DNA of 64,000 nucleotides, taken from NCBI RefSeq assembly GCF_026212465.1, contig NC_080056.1:6976517-7040516 (forward strand), written 5' to 3'. This DNA is from Amaranthus tricolor (lineage: Eukaryota > Streptophyta > Magnoliopsida > Caryophyllales > Amaranthaceae). Positions 43,001 through 53,031 of this stretch are shown here, piece by piece. Below the pieces are notes generated by a model. It saw nothing but the letters and a program-made list of their open reading frames with translations. It had not been told where the DNA came from and did no database searches. The translations under genes were made by a program, and so were the position numbers. Numbering within the stretch: position 1 is the first letter of the stretch; each line of letters opens with the position of its first letter.

Positions 43001-45277
43001 CATCATGGACATCTTTAACCACAAGCTGAACCATGTCTGAAACTCTGATTAATAACCTCTTCAATGATGCTCTTGAACAAGAGCTTCAAATCTCATCTCG
43101 CTCTTCCTCCAAAACAATCACTTGAGGTTTGTAGCACATGTTCTTCAGTAACTACTTAGTCTGCTCAGATGTTGCCTTGAAATCCTTAAGAGGAACTCAT
43201 TTTCCCTTGTAATTATAAAACAGGCCAATTTTCTCCGTAAGCATCAATTGAGCTTGGACCAAGTCAATATGCGTGCCTTTCCTTCTTGAATTTCTTTTAA
43301 CCATATCCTCAAATATATTCCTAGCAAAGCCTTAACTATATCATACTGCATTTTTTTTTGTTTTTTTTTTTTTTGCATTGGGATCACTACTAGCACTTCT
43401 CAAGCTTTCAAGATCTTTGAAGAAAAGTAGACTTGCTCAGCAAGATTTTACCTTTATCCATTGTTTTGGCTTGAGTTATATTTACCCACCTTGAGGACAA
43501 GGTTTTTTTTTTTTTTTGGCAGGTGGTATGTAACAAATAGCTTTTGCAGGGGTATTATAGGAATTACATATCAAATGTAATTAGTTATAGTTTAGGAATA
43601 AGTACAGGATAGTAGTATTAATAGAGGTGAAGGGTAAAAGAATCATCATTCAGAAATTTGTATTAGAAAGTGGACGAGTTCTTGACTCATATTTTGGAGC
43701 CACAAGCCTCTTGAAAGCTTGTAATATCGAACTAAGTTTACGATACTATCAATATACAAAATCACATTGAGATTTTACTACATTCACATAAGAATTAGGC
43801 CTTTTTCTACAATTTGCTAACGGATCTGCCTAATTTGTTCTTTTAACATTCATGGGTATCGAAATTCATCTCAGTACTCCACTCTGTTCATGGAACAAAA
43901 GTACTCAATTAGACGTTTTGCCATTCGTAATACCCTTTAGGATCATTTTGGTTGTTCATAAAACTTTCCAACCATATTCACTATATGTTTTTGGTTATAA
44001 AAGCTCTGATATTTGATTGTATCCAAACGTCCTTGGCCAATACCAAGCTACAAACAAAACAAAATCAACAAACAGCATGATCTTCGCCGAGTCTAGGCTG
44101 ACATCGAATTTGTTTTTTAATCTTGAGTCGAGCACACAGCAATCAAGAGTAAAGAACCGGTTTAAAGCTCAAACAGTACAAACCAAAAAACATTTCATGT
44201 ATCAGCACCAAAGCATAAACGCGATATGCAATGTTGTTTTTAGTATCTAGAAGTTATGAAAAGAAATATACATATCATCTCAGGATTATGATTACGCTAT
44301 CCTGTCTACATTATTTTAGATGTGATTTTATTCTATTTGCATGCGAGTCAACTTAAACAAATGATTACTACTCACTACTAGAAGCCAAAAGCTGTGTAAA
44401 AGAGATTTTAAGCGTCTTGGCTGTTCTTGGTGGAATTATATCTCATTGATCAATCTTTACGTTTTCCATTTCGACTGCATCTTAATATTTTTTCTACTTC
44501 TATGAAGTGACATCACAAATAATCTGGGTTAAGTTACAAGGAAATTTGTAGCTGTAAATTTATTACCAATTATAATGAGCTTAATTGATTTATATAATGT
44601 ATTGTTTTGTTCTTTATTGTTTCTTAAAGAAGCTAGTGTGGATCAGTGCTTTCTGAAGCTGCTTACTTTTCAGTGTTATGGTGATCACCATTAGGTAATG
44701 GTACCTGAATTTCCATAAAAATGTAATCCCTGGGAGAATCCCTGTTAATATCTTGAGAATTTAGAACCTCGTGAAATTAAACCCTCTATATTAGGTCTAA
44801 ATGTTGGGAAGCCTTATTCTGTTTTCTACTTATTGTTGAATGTTTTCCTCGGATTTTATGCTAGTTTTTTTTCTTAGACACTTAAATTTTATTTTGTTGT
44901 GCATTTGGGATCTGAGATGTAAAATGTGTAGAACTGGACGTTTACCTTTTTCGTTTGCTATCTCTGTAGAATAAAAACAAGAAGTCTCCAATGGAGTTGA
45001 TTAATGAAGTACCTCCTATTAAAGTGGAAGGGAGAATTGCTGCTTGTGAAGGAGGTTAGATTGAATTTTCGAAACTCATTTTTTTGATATCTTATCGAGT
45101 CAAAACGCTTCTAAGACCCTGAAACCAATTGACCTATTACGTTGTGTATTTCTCCTGGTGGCAGCTAAGAATCCTTTGGGGCATCCAATTGAGTTCATAT
45201 GTCTCGACCTAGACACCCCGGCAATCTGCAAATATTGTGGCCTGCGCTACGTTCAAGATCATGGTGGTCATCATTAG
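40037..45277 (+). CDS. NDUFS6: Mitochondrial complex I subunit NDUFS6 (13-kDa zinc protein)
   Basis: Exons: 40037-40153 (39 codons), 44970-45054 and 45165-45277, giving 104 residues. The N-terminus (MTMSLLRTLAKSTTLLSNGR, then SFCVV) is an Arg/Ser-rich mitochondrial presequence. The conserved part runs DKWMQ, SPMELINEVPPIKVEGRIAA, then GHPIEFICLD, ICKYCGLRYVQDH. Probable zinc ligands are Cys65, His74, Cys89 and Cys92, the family's Cys-His-Cys-Cys set. The subunit belongs to the NADH-dehydrogenase module of complex I. Intron 1 is 4.8 kb and repeat-rich, holding a Stowaway MITE, an LTR-like tail and unclassified repeats. A second in-frame ATG follows two codons later; the first is chosen for completeness only. 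Confidence 0.93.
42687..42937. mobile_element. Stowaway MITE in NDUFS6 intron 1
   Basis: 251 bp flanked by TA. The left end is CTTTCTCTGTTCCAATTTAC, followed by TTGCAACAT; the right end on the minus strand is CGTTCTCCGTTCCAAATTAC, followed by TTGCAACAT. Confidence 0.88.
43484..43790 (+). mobile_element. LTR-retrotransposon tail (probable gypsy 3' end plus LTR fragment)
   Basis: 'caccttgaggacaaggtt' followed by a T run and 'ggtatgtaacaaatagc' is the usual junction of gypsy internal DNA and 3' LTR. The LTR-like part runs to about 43790 ('cgatactatcaatatac'). No matching 5' LTR was located. Confidence 0.45.
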
Positions 45278-45799
45278 GAGCCGATTTACCCGTTTTGAAG
45301 TTTGCGTTTGTACGGTTGCAACCTTTTTCTCCTGTAAGCATCGTGTTCTCCTTGGTATTGTAAGGCACATCACGCTAACAATCTGATTCAATGAACATAA
45401 TTGATCTACTGGAAGATAATAAAACACCTATTTCATATGTCTTAACGCTAGATTGGCAAATATGTTTCAACAAACTTGCAATTAGCCTTAAATGTTACGA
45501 TGTTGGAAATTTAGCCCAAGTATCATAAATCGTGCATGTAAATCCAAAATGTAATTTTTAATCTTTGCTACAAACTTGTTTTCAAAAAGAAATAGCAAAA
45601 TTATTCTAAAAACTGAAGTTTTTTGGTTGAGGGAAGGGAAAGAGCTTCGTGAGAATTGAACTCAAGAGCATTTCTAGAAAGTGGTACTTGCCCTTTAATC
45701 GAGTCAAGATCCGATTCTAAAAAAATCACAAGTTTATGTTGCTGATAAGTAGATGTAGATAAATTCTCTTCATATTTTTTTCTTGTCCACTCTCGGTAG
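45278..45799. other. NDUFS6 3' UTR and flank
   Basis: Probable 3' UTR for 150-200 bp after the stop, then AT-rich DNA with no recognised element. Confidence 0.5.
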
Positions 45800-45957
45800 A
45801 GCAGTTCATTTGGGTCATTGGGTTGATTTCAGGTCGGTTTAAAATTGAGTCTTGTGTCCACATTGATTATACATATTTTTACATTCATTTTGAAGTCGGG
45901 TTCGATTATAAGGTCGGATAAATATCGGATCGTTTGGTCTGTTTTGAACACCTTTAA
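45800..45957 (+). repeat. Dispersed repeat family R1, copy 3
   Basis: Carries 'caggtcggtttaaaattgag', 'ttcattttgaagtcgggttc', 'aaggtcggataaatatcgg' and 'tctgttttgaacacc', matching 2735-2912. It abuts the copia remnant and provides an accidental in-frame tail to its last exon-like frame. Confidence 0.6.
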
Positions 45958-45959
45958 CT

Positions 45960-46717
45960 CGGTGTATCTACCATGATACACTCCACCTCTATTTGACCTC
46001 ATGATCTTAATTTTTTTACCACATTGTTTCTCTACTTTCACTTTAAACACCTTAAAAGCTTCAAGTGCATGGCTCTTGTTGTTAAGTAGGTAGAGATACT
46101 TAGAGTATATAACATATCTTGGGGCCTCAACCATTAGCTTAAGCTTTTGGTTGAGTTGGTTCCTTGATATGGTATCAGAGCCAACATGACAAGAGGTCAC
46201 GGGTTCGAATCTCAACCACCCCTCAGTTAAAGTGGAATATTCAGCGCATATGCGCATCCACACTTCTAGTCCATTACCAATGGGCTCTCGTGTAAGGGGC
46301 GTGTTAGAGTATATAACATATCTTGGGGCCTCAATCATTAGCTTAAGCTTTTAGTTGAGTTGATTCCTTGACAGATACATGTATAGTGAGCAATTAAAGA
46401 GATGGAAGTACTTAATAAGTTATGCATCAATGTTTGCATTATAAATGTCTATATATATGCTATCCAATAATTTTGAGCACCTATTGGCACTTTTTTTGGT
46501 GTTGTTAGTCTGCTTACCCGTAATGCAACCGATACAAGTCTCAACGTTAGAAAAATCCAGAGTATCAAGTACCCTGTCACTTGCTAAACTTTTAATTCTC
46601 TCGATAGAAATATGTCCCAGTCTTCGATGCCAAAATGTAGAGAACTCTTCATTCACAACACATTCGTTAGTAGTTAGTACCAAAATTTTCATGTATGTGC
46701 ATAGAAGTATGTTTATT
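45960..46717 (-). pseudogene. Ty1/copia pol remnant (GAG-pre-integrase zinc finger and integrase core)
   Basis: Reading leftward from about 46717: FSTFWHRRLGHISIERIKSL, then CIGCITGKQTNN (the H-x-x-x-H..C-x-x-C integrase finger), SKLLDSIYIDIYNANIDA, a trace of the first catalytic region, then YMYL interrupted by the 274-bp element at 46100-46373. It resumes as YLLNNKSHALEAFKVFKVKV, then EKQCGKKIKIMRSNRGGVY (second catalytic Asp changed to Asn: RSDRGG expected). Similarity ends at GRYTE near 45970. Removing the insert and one target copy restores a continuous frame at that point. RT and RNase H are absent. Confidence 0.88.
46100..46373 (+). mobile_element. Complete 274-bp SMART/TRIM-like LTR retrotransposon
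   Basis: 5' LTR 46100-46169 (70 bp) and 3' LTR 46302-46373 (72 bp) match except for four transitions and loss of the first TG of the 5' copy. The 3' LTR runs TGTTAGAG..CCTTGACA. The primer-binding site TGGTATCAGAGCCA (46170-46183) follows the 5' LTR directly and is the standard complement of the initiator tRNA-Met 3' end. A purine tract (AAGGGGCG) precedes the 3' LTR. The 5-bp duplication GATAC flanks the element (46095-46099, 46374-46378). The internal region is only 132 bp with no coding capacity, so it needs another element's enzymes. A B-box-like GGTTCGAATC lies at 46202. Confidence 0.93.
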
Positions 46718-47499
46718 ACAGCCTCCTATTCCTCTTAGGAGTCCCATTTAATTTTTCACGAATTTTAAGGAGAGTCAAAATGGGACCCTAAGGGTAGGAA
46801 AAAGAATGGTATTATTGATTTTTAATGTAAGAATTAAGGAATTAATGACTCCCACCAATTTCAAGTAATTTGTAGCCCAATTTAAAAGCTGATTTTTTGG
46901 CACCAAAAGTCTGAACTTTTTTTTCAGTTCAAGACCAAAATTACATCGATCGTCTATTTAACTCTGAAAGTACATAAATAAGTCCTACAAGTACAATAAT
47001 TTTTGGAAATTACATAAATTTGTCCCACTACTAAAGAAAATTAAATACATCAGTTACGGTATCTCAGATAGCCTTCTCAATTCGTCGACAGCTTCGGTGT
47101 AGTTGCAGTCGTTACTAATCATGTGAGTGCGGATTTTTTTGCGATCATTGACTTCAAATTTTTCAAATTACCAAAAATGACGCATTAATAATTTCATAAA
47201 TAGCCACTGAATTGTAAACAACTAAATTTTCAATTTAAAAAAATTCATCACATTACCCAAATTCATTTTAAAACCCAAATTACAATGTCTAAAAACAAGG
47301 AAATCAGAAATTGCCGCCAATGAAAGAAAACCAAAATCATGTCTGACGCCAATTAAAACCCAAAATTATCAAAACACACATCAACATGAAAATGGGAATG
47401 CCTAAAACTTCCATCAATTACAATTAGGCGCCAAAAAATGAATTACATGTAAAACAGAAGCAATAAATACTCCAAATACAATTCATTAATTACACACCC

Positions 47500-48894
47500 A
47501 TCTAAAAAAATGGTTCATTTAAAAAATCTAAGTACTTAACAAAGAACCCAAATCATGCAGAAGCTGTTGTTTGCATTAAATAAGAAAGACAAACCAGTGC
47601 TAGACACAATCAATGCACTTGCCACTGAGTTTCAAATGTGTAAGAAAATAATCACGTTTGTTGAATGAAGTCGGGAATAATAACACAGTGATTAACCTCA
47701 ACAGCAAGAGAGTGGGCAGACAAACACCAAACAAAATCCAATTCGATGAAGAAAAGTTTAAGGCCATCAAATATGAACTCAAGTTACTCAACATTAGCAA
47801 AGCAAATGGAGGTGTCATAAACAACGGTGTGTAGTTGAAAGAAGAACAAAGTCATAAGAAAGCACACAAACGCAATCAAACCCACTTTGAATGAAAACAA
47901 CAAGCTACACAGGTTAAGTTTTGCATTATCTAAATGTGAATATGATGAACAAAATGATTCATTCAAGTTTAAGCCATATACTAACGTTGTTCACATAGAT
48001 GAAAAACATTTCTATCTAACTCAGGAGACACAAACTTATTATCTAGCTCCGGGTGAAGTAGAACCACATAGAGAGTGTCAGTCTAAGAGGTTCATTCCCA
48101 AAATCATGTTCATATGTGATCTTGCAAAGTCAATATTTACAACTAATAGTGATGTCTTTTTTTATGGTAAGATAGGAATATGGCCATTTATTACACAGGA
48201 ACCAGCAAAAAGAAGCTCCAAGAACAGGAAGAGGGGGGAGTTGGAAACAAAGCCAATACAGTCAATTACGAAAGAGCACATTAGAGCAATGCTTATAACT
48301 AATGTGTTACCAACCATAAGAGCAAAATGGCATCAAGGTTTGTCAAAGCACATTTATATTCAACAAGATAATGCCAAGCTACATATAGCACATAATGACA
48401 GAGAATTTTTCGAGGACGCAATGAAAGATGGGTTTTACATACAATTAGTGCAGCAACCACCAAATTCCCCTGACATGAATGTACTAGATCTAGGTTTTTT
48501 TAGATCAATTCAAGCTTTGCAATATCAAAAAGCTGCTTACAATGTAACACAATTAGTTAGGGCTATGAATAATGCATTTCAGAATCTAAGTCCACAATGT
48601 TTAAGATTTGTATTCATCACTTTACAAGCATGCATGATAGAGGTCATGAAAAGACAAGGGGGATTTGACTATCACATTCCTCACATGAACAAAACAAAGG
48701 TAGCAAGGGAAGACACTTTACCAGATTACCTAAATATTGAAAAACAATTGGTTGTTGATTCACTTCAACATTTATTCACAAAGCTAAGTTCAGAAAAAAT
48801 GAATCAGTTAGTGGAATTGATTGGTTATGCAGGGGGGATTGAACAAGGGACTATGCAAGTCAATAGCAATGTTGACATGGGAATGTACAATTAA
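47500..48894 (+). pseudogene. Mariner-like DD39D transposase, catalytic part intact, N-terminus frameshifted
   Basis: From 47839 the frame is open to the stop at 48894: IRKHTNAIKPTLNENNKLHR, then VVHIDEKHFYL, IYIQQDNAKLH, and QQPPNSPDMNVLDLGFF. Counting from the Leu codon at 47887, the three catalytic Asp are residues 38, 161 and 201; 39 residues separate the last two, which is the plant mariner DD39D spacing. Upstream (about 47500-47838) other frames give the expected DNA-binding region (e.g. NSKRVGRQTPNKIQFDEEKF, then KAIKYELKLL), broken by stops including TGA at 47836. The protein is therefore probably not made whole, although the catalytic domain shows no damage. Confidence 0.85.
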
Positions 48895-49424
48895 CAGAAC
48901 ACAACAACAATCAATTTGAACCACAACATCATTATTTTTGAGAGCATCAAAGCAAAACCAACAACACAAAAACCAACATATGAACAACAAAACAGCAACC
49001 AACACAACAGTCCATGAAAAAGTTAAGCAACAACAGCACAAAAACCAGCAGTCCATGAAGAACAGTAATCAACACATCAACATGTTTCAAGTGTAAATAC
49101 TTTTGATTTTGGACATATTTTTGGGATCTTAAACATGGGATGTTTCAGATGTAAACAACAAATTAAAAAATTTATGTTGTTTTCAATGAAACATTTGTAT
49201 TCATATATTCATAAATGAAAAAATTGGTTGTTCCAGTACTCTCAGGTACACTTGTTTATTTTTTTTTGAAATCATTGAGTGAAAATCGAACATCTTTGCG
49301 CTTAAAACATTGGAAAACAATCAAACCGCGTTTGTTCGATTTATGGTGGTTAAAAATTGCTCTCACTTAAAGATCACAGAGCAATGGAAAAAAATGCATC
49401 AAAAAATGTTTAAATAAAAAATCA

Positions 49425-49901
49425 TCAACAGTCAATATCAACATGCACCAACACGAACAGAAACTCACTTAAGAAAAGACCAAGCTTATCTAGCCAATCT
49501 TCTTCTTCACAATTAGTATTCGAAAAAACAGCATCAATGGAAGAATATTCACGATCAGGATACATATCAAGCTCAGGTGTGTAAATGGGTTCACCTTCAG
49601 AGTCAAGTTCTCTTCCCCACTTAGGATCAGTCTCAATAGAAGTTGAGTCATCATAGTAATCAAAAGACTCTTCCTCAAACGAATTCAGACCAGATCTAGG
49701 ATTTTCATCATCGAACCCCTTCAACTCAATCTTAGTAGGCGATTTGTAAGAGGATTTGGGGATTCTCAGATAAATAGAAGTAAGCGAGTTAGGGTTTTTC
49801 ATGGGTGAGTTAAATGGCGAGTTAGGGTTCTTTAGGGGTGAGGTCAAAGGCGACTGAGGGTTCTTCACTGGAAATTTCAAAGGCGAACTGGAATTTTCCA
49901 T
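49425..49901 (-). CDS. Unrecognised open frame inside the mariner element, with 11-residue Pro/Ser repeats
   Basis: 158 codons from the ATG at 49901 (MENSSSPLKFPVKN). The N-terminus carries three to four repeats of about 11 residues on the plan S-P-x-x-S/F-P-x-K-N-P-N (residues about 5-40). The rest is acidic (NSFEEESFDYYDDSTSIETD, then ELDSEGEPIYTPELDMYPD) and ends in CEEEDWLDKLGLFL. Upstream is a pyrimidine-rich leader with 'aaccctaga'-type words, as in plant 5' UTRs. A good donor (AA|GTGAGT) lies at about 49465, so the last dozen codons may be intron. It is convergent with the transposase. It may be a second element gene or a captured host first exon; no family was recognised. Confidence 0.5.
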   Translation of the reverse strand: MENSSSPLKFPVKNPQSPLTSPLKNPNSPFNSPMKNPNSLTSIYLRIPKSSYKSPTKIELKGFDDENPRSGLNSFEEESFDYYDDSTSIETDPKWGRELDSEGEPIYTPELDMYPDREYSSIDAVFSNTNCEEEDWLDKLGLFLSEFLFVLVHVDIDC

Positions 49902-50316
49902 GAGAAGAGATAGAAAAACACGAAAGTACAAAAGAAGAGGAAGAAGACACAACCCAAATCTAGGGTTATTAGAGGATTACAGAGAGGGAGGCAGAGGAAG
50001 ATGATGAAGAAAGAACCCAGATTTAGGGTTCAAGACAGAACACAAAAACATGGAGTGAGATAAGGATGGGTAGGGTTTAGGGTTAAAAAGAGAGGGAATG
50101 ATTAATGGGTGGGTAGATTAATTAGGTTTAAGATGTTTTGATTAATGAAAATGGTGATCAATTAGTATGGGTAATGAGGGGTATAATTGAAAATAACATA
50201 AACCTACTAAGGGCATAAAGGTTAAAAAAACCATACTAAAAATGAAAATGGGACAATTAACGTGACTTGACCATAAAAGGAAATGAGACACATAAGAGGA
50301 ATAGGTGGGAGTATTA

Positions 50317-51524
50317 TTATCCAAATTAAGTAGAAAGAGATATACCCAATTAAATCAAATCTAGAGTCTCAGAAGTTAAAGGAATAACCATTTGATACAA
50401 GTCTTGAAACTAAAATTAAATTTCTAGAAAGGTAAGGACTTTATATGTTTTAGTAAAATTTAAAATTAAACTGCACGTCTCAATGACCTCCATATGTGAA
50501 GGCATCTTGTTTTTTTGAATAGATGCTAAGTTTACTTCCCATTGATTTTCACACGTCTTACAGATCTTGCAATGAATTGATAATATGAATTATTAAACTA
50601 AAATTAATCTGCCATGTCCTTTTTTTTTCTTTTTTTTTTTTTAAATAAAGTTTCCCTCTAAATTCTCATCATATTCAAATTTGATCTTTGATAAAAGCTT
50701 GTCGTAGTCATACCTCAAACTCTTTCAAGATCAATTTTGCTTATGAATTTCTATTGAATTTAATCTTAACGATTACTTTTCTGTCTTTCAAAAATGACAT
50801 GTTTCTAATGTTAATTTTAGTAATAAACAGAATGGGGCAAATGAAATAGTATTTTGAATTTGATTTTATTATTTATTGATTTGTTCCTTTATTATTGAAC
50901 ATGTTTTTGTATTATTTTTATCTATTGTATGTAGCATTTAAGTAATAATATAAAATTAATAATTACAAAACAACGCTACTAAGTGAAACTTGTTTTTATC
51001 TCTATCCTTCTCTTAAACCTTATTTTTCTTTGTCAATATTAGTTTACCAACTTTTGGCCAAGAATTTGTCCATCAACAATACTCCATAATGTAAGAGATG
51101 TACTTGAAAGTTTAAGAGATAAACTAGCTTATTAAAGTTTTGAGAGCCCGCGTTAGCAAGAGGTCTTAAGTTTGAAGTATCACGTTATAACAATATTAAT
51201 CTAAATGATAGCTACTTCTCCGTTGCCCTTCAAATTCACCCGACTAAATGGGGTTCGAGTTTTTTTATATGGCCCAAGACCCGCCTCTCACGAAACATGT
51301 CAATTCCCGTAAACTTAAAAATTGTTATATGAAGAATGCCACTCATTGGTGCATATAGCAATTCATTTGCTTGCTTAATATGATAAATTATGCAAAAAAT
51401 ATAGCACAACTATGAAATCAATGAAAAATCGAAACTCAAATCAACAGTATTAGGGATAAGTGAATCATACTCCGATCCTACGATTCTACATGCTATAACA
51501 GCATATGTTTCAACTTTAAAATTA
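50317..51524. other. Intergenic DNA between mariner and the FAS1 gene
   Basis: AT-rich, no gene recognised. 50400-51000 contains pyrimidine runs and no clear element. The 3' UTR of the FAS1 gene should lie near 51300-51524. Confidence 0.4.
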
Positions 51525-52214
51525 CTATAAATAGAACCACACTATTGACAACAAAACCCAGTATAACAAATACCATAATAAACTCTGGCCAAAATCCAAA
51601 TGAGACGATCCAGCGTTGTGAGGGGGTAAAATCGAGCCATCGGGTTGAGGAGTAGCAGCAGGAGCCAAGTCGAAAGCAGGTAGTGACGCAGGCGCAGATG
51701 TCGGAGACAACGGAGTAGTAGGCAGTGAAGGTGTTTTGTTAACATCCTGCAACACCCCATCTATCCCATGACACCTGATTGATGACCCAGCAACACAAAT
51801 ATCAGGGCTAATAACCTTAACACCATTTAGATAAAACCTTTTTCGTCCATTGTTAAGGACCTTAAGCATGAATTCGGGCTTTGATGAAGGAATTATCGAG
51901 CCAGATGGGAATCGTTGTAAATAGTCAAACCTTAAAGGAGCCGAAATAGAGTGTCTAAGCAAGAAGTCGATAACTTCATTTTCAGGTATCACAGCTTTTG
52001 CTAGTAACCGATTGTTGGGCATCAAGAAGGTGATGTTGCTCGGGATTTTGTCTGTCGGAACCATGTTAAGGAGCATGACAAATGTGAAGTAGTTAGCTCT
52101 TTGCATTTCTTCGATAGCAGTAGTAAGGGTTTGATTTGTTATAGGGGTATGGACAGCAATGGCGGAAGGTATCAGCGCCATTGTAAGTAGCGATAGAGCA
52201 GTAAAAGCGGCCAT
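51525..52214 (-). CDS. Fasciclin-like (FAS1 domain) arabinogalactan-type protein
   Basis: One exon of 229 residues. Residues 1-20 are a signal peptide (MAAFTALSLLTMALIPSAIA). A single divergent FAS1 domain follows at about 28-155: ANYFTFVMLLNMVP, then ITFLMPNNRLLAKA (the H1-like box), VIDFLLRHSI, and FYLNGVKVISPDICV (H2-like region). Residues about 158-195 are rich in SP, TP, AP and LP pairs, the expected arabinogalactan glycosylation sites. The C-terminal 20 residues are hydrophobic (LLWYLLYWVLLSIVWFYL) and may be a GPI signal or membrane anchor. It resembles short single-FAS1 members (FLA19-21 type) rather than classical FLAs. Location at plasma membrane or wall is inferred. Confidence 0.85.
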   Translation of the reverse strand: MAAFTALSLLTMALIPSAIAVHTPITNQTLTTAIEEMQRANYFTFVMLLNMVPTDKIPSNITFLMPNNRLLAKAVIPENEVIDFLLRHSISAPLRFDYLQRFPSGSIIPSSKPEFMLKVLNNGRKRFYLNGVKVISPDICVAGSSIRCHGIDGVLQDVNKTPSLPTTPLSPTSAPASLPAFDLAPAATPQPDGSILPPHNAGSSHLDFGQSLLWYLLYWVLLSIVWFYL

Positions 52215-52480
52215 GGTTGGCTATGATCAGTGTTTGTTTATCTTAGAACAAGAAGTTTCTTGTGCAGGAGAAGTGTTTAGAATGGAAATCTAGATCTATA
52301 CTGAAAAAAGAATCAAATGAAATAGTTTAAAGCATGCAATAGGGCTGGTTCAACAACCAAAAGTTCACAATAAACGTATGTCAAGTATTTAGCAACTTAA
52401 AATATCTGTGCTACTCTAGTGAAAGACTGCTTCACGATGAGACGACCTTAAAACAACAAGTCCATATCCTAAAAATTGTA
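52215..52480. other. Upstream region of the FAS1 gene
   Basis: Probable 5' UTR and promoter of the minus-strand FAS1 gene; no distinct element recognised. Confidence 0.4.
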
Positions 52481-52734
52481 TTTTCTCCTATTCACTTTAA
52501 ATGTCCCATTTGGTTTTGACACATTTACCAATGCACGTTTTCAATCTTAAATATCTCTAAATGTACTTGAGTAAAAATTATAAAAAGTTAACATTAATAA
52601 ACTTTACAATAAGATGAATCAAGATTCCATTTGAGTATGTTTTAACTTATAAATAAAAATAAAACACGTAATAAGAGTGATTGATGATTTGTGTTGGAAA
52701 ATCAAATGGGACATTTGAAGTGAATAGGAGAGAG
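52481..52734. mobile_element. Stowaway MITE between the FAS1 and CSLD genes
   Basis: 254 bp flanked by TA. The left end is TTTTCTCCTATTCACTTTAA, then ATGTCCCATTTG; the right end on the minus strand is CTCTCTCCTATTCACTTCAA, then ATGTCCCATTTG. Pairing extends to about 40 bp. Confidence 0.9.
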
Positions 52735-53031
52735 TATAAGTTAATCTATTCAACCCACGTATGAAGAACGTCATCTCACGGTGAAACCGTCAAACCGATC
52801 GGTAATAGGATGCGCAACAGAAGTAGACCATATTCACGCAGTAGGCAACAAAACCATATTCGAAAAATGTTCTACTAAATGGTACAAAAATGAAAGAATA
52901 TTGGGAAAATTCCCATTCTAGTTCACAGATAATCTTTGTAACATTGCTCAATACTGATAAATGATTTTTTTCTGGAGCAATTTACAAAATATTTGCAAGA
53001 AACAGATTACATCTAACCCAAAATTTACCTT

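Larger units (their letters stand above)
46719..50311 (+). mobile_element. Plant mariner-like element, 3.6 kb
   Basis: Bordered by TA on both sides (46717-46718, 50312-50313). The left end is CAGCCTCCTATTCCTCTTAG; the right end on the minus strand is CTCCCACCTATTCCTCTTAT. Both are followed by a GTC(C/T)CATTT block, so pairing extends about 35-40 bp. It encodes a DD39D transposase (47500-48894, plus strand) and holds an antisense open frame near the right end (49425-49901). It has inserted into the copia remnant or at its edge. Confidence 0.88.

Noticed and set aside
46170..46212. A possible tRNA gene or SINE (TGGTATCAGAGCC followed by GGTTCGAATC)
   Set aside because: The first block is a primer-binding site directly after an LTR and the spacing to the B-box-like word is too short for a tRNA promoter; LTR pair and 5-bp duplication explain the segment better.
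45829..46338. A 169-codon minus-strand open frame
   Set aside because: It is a chance fusion of repeat R1, copia integrase and the miniature LTR element.
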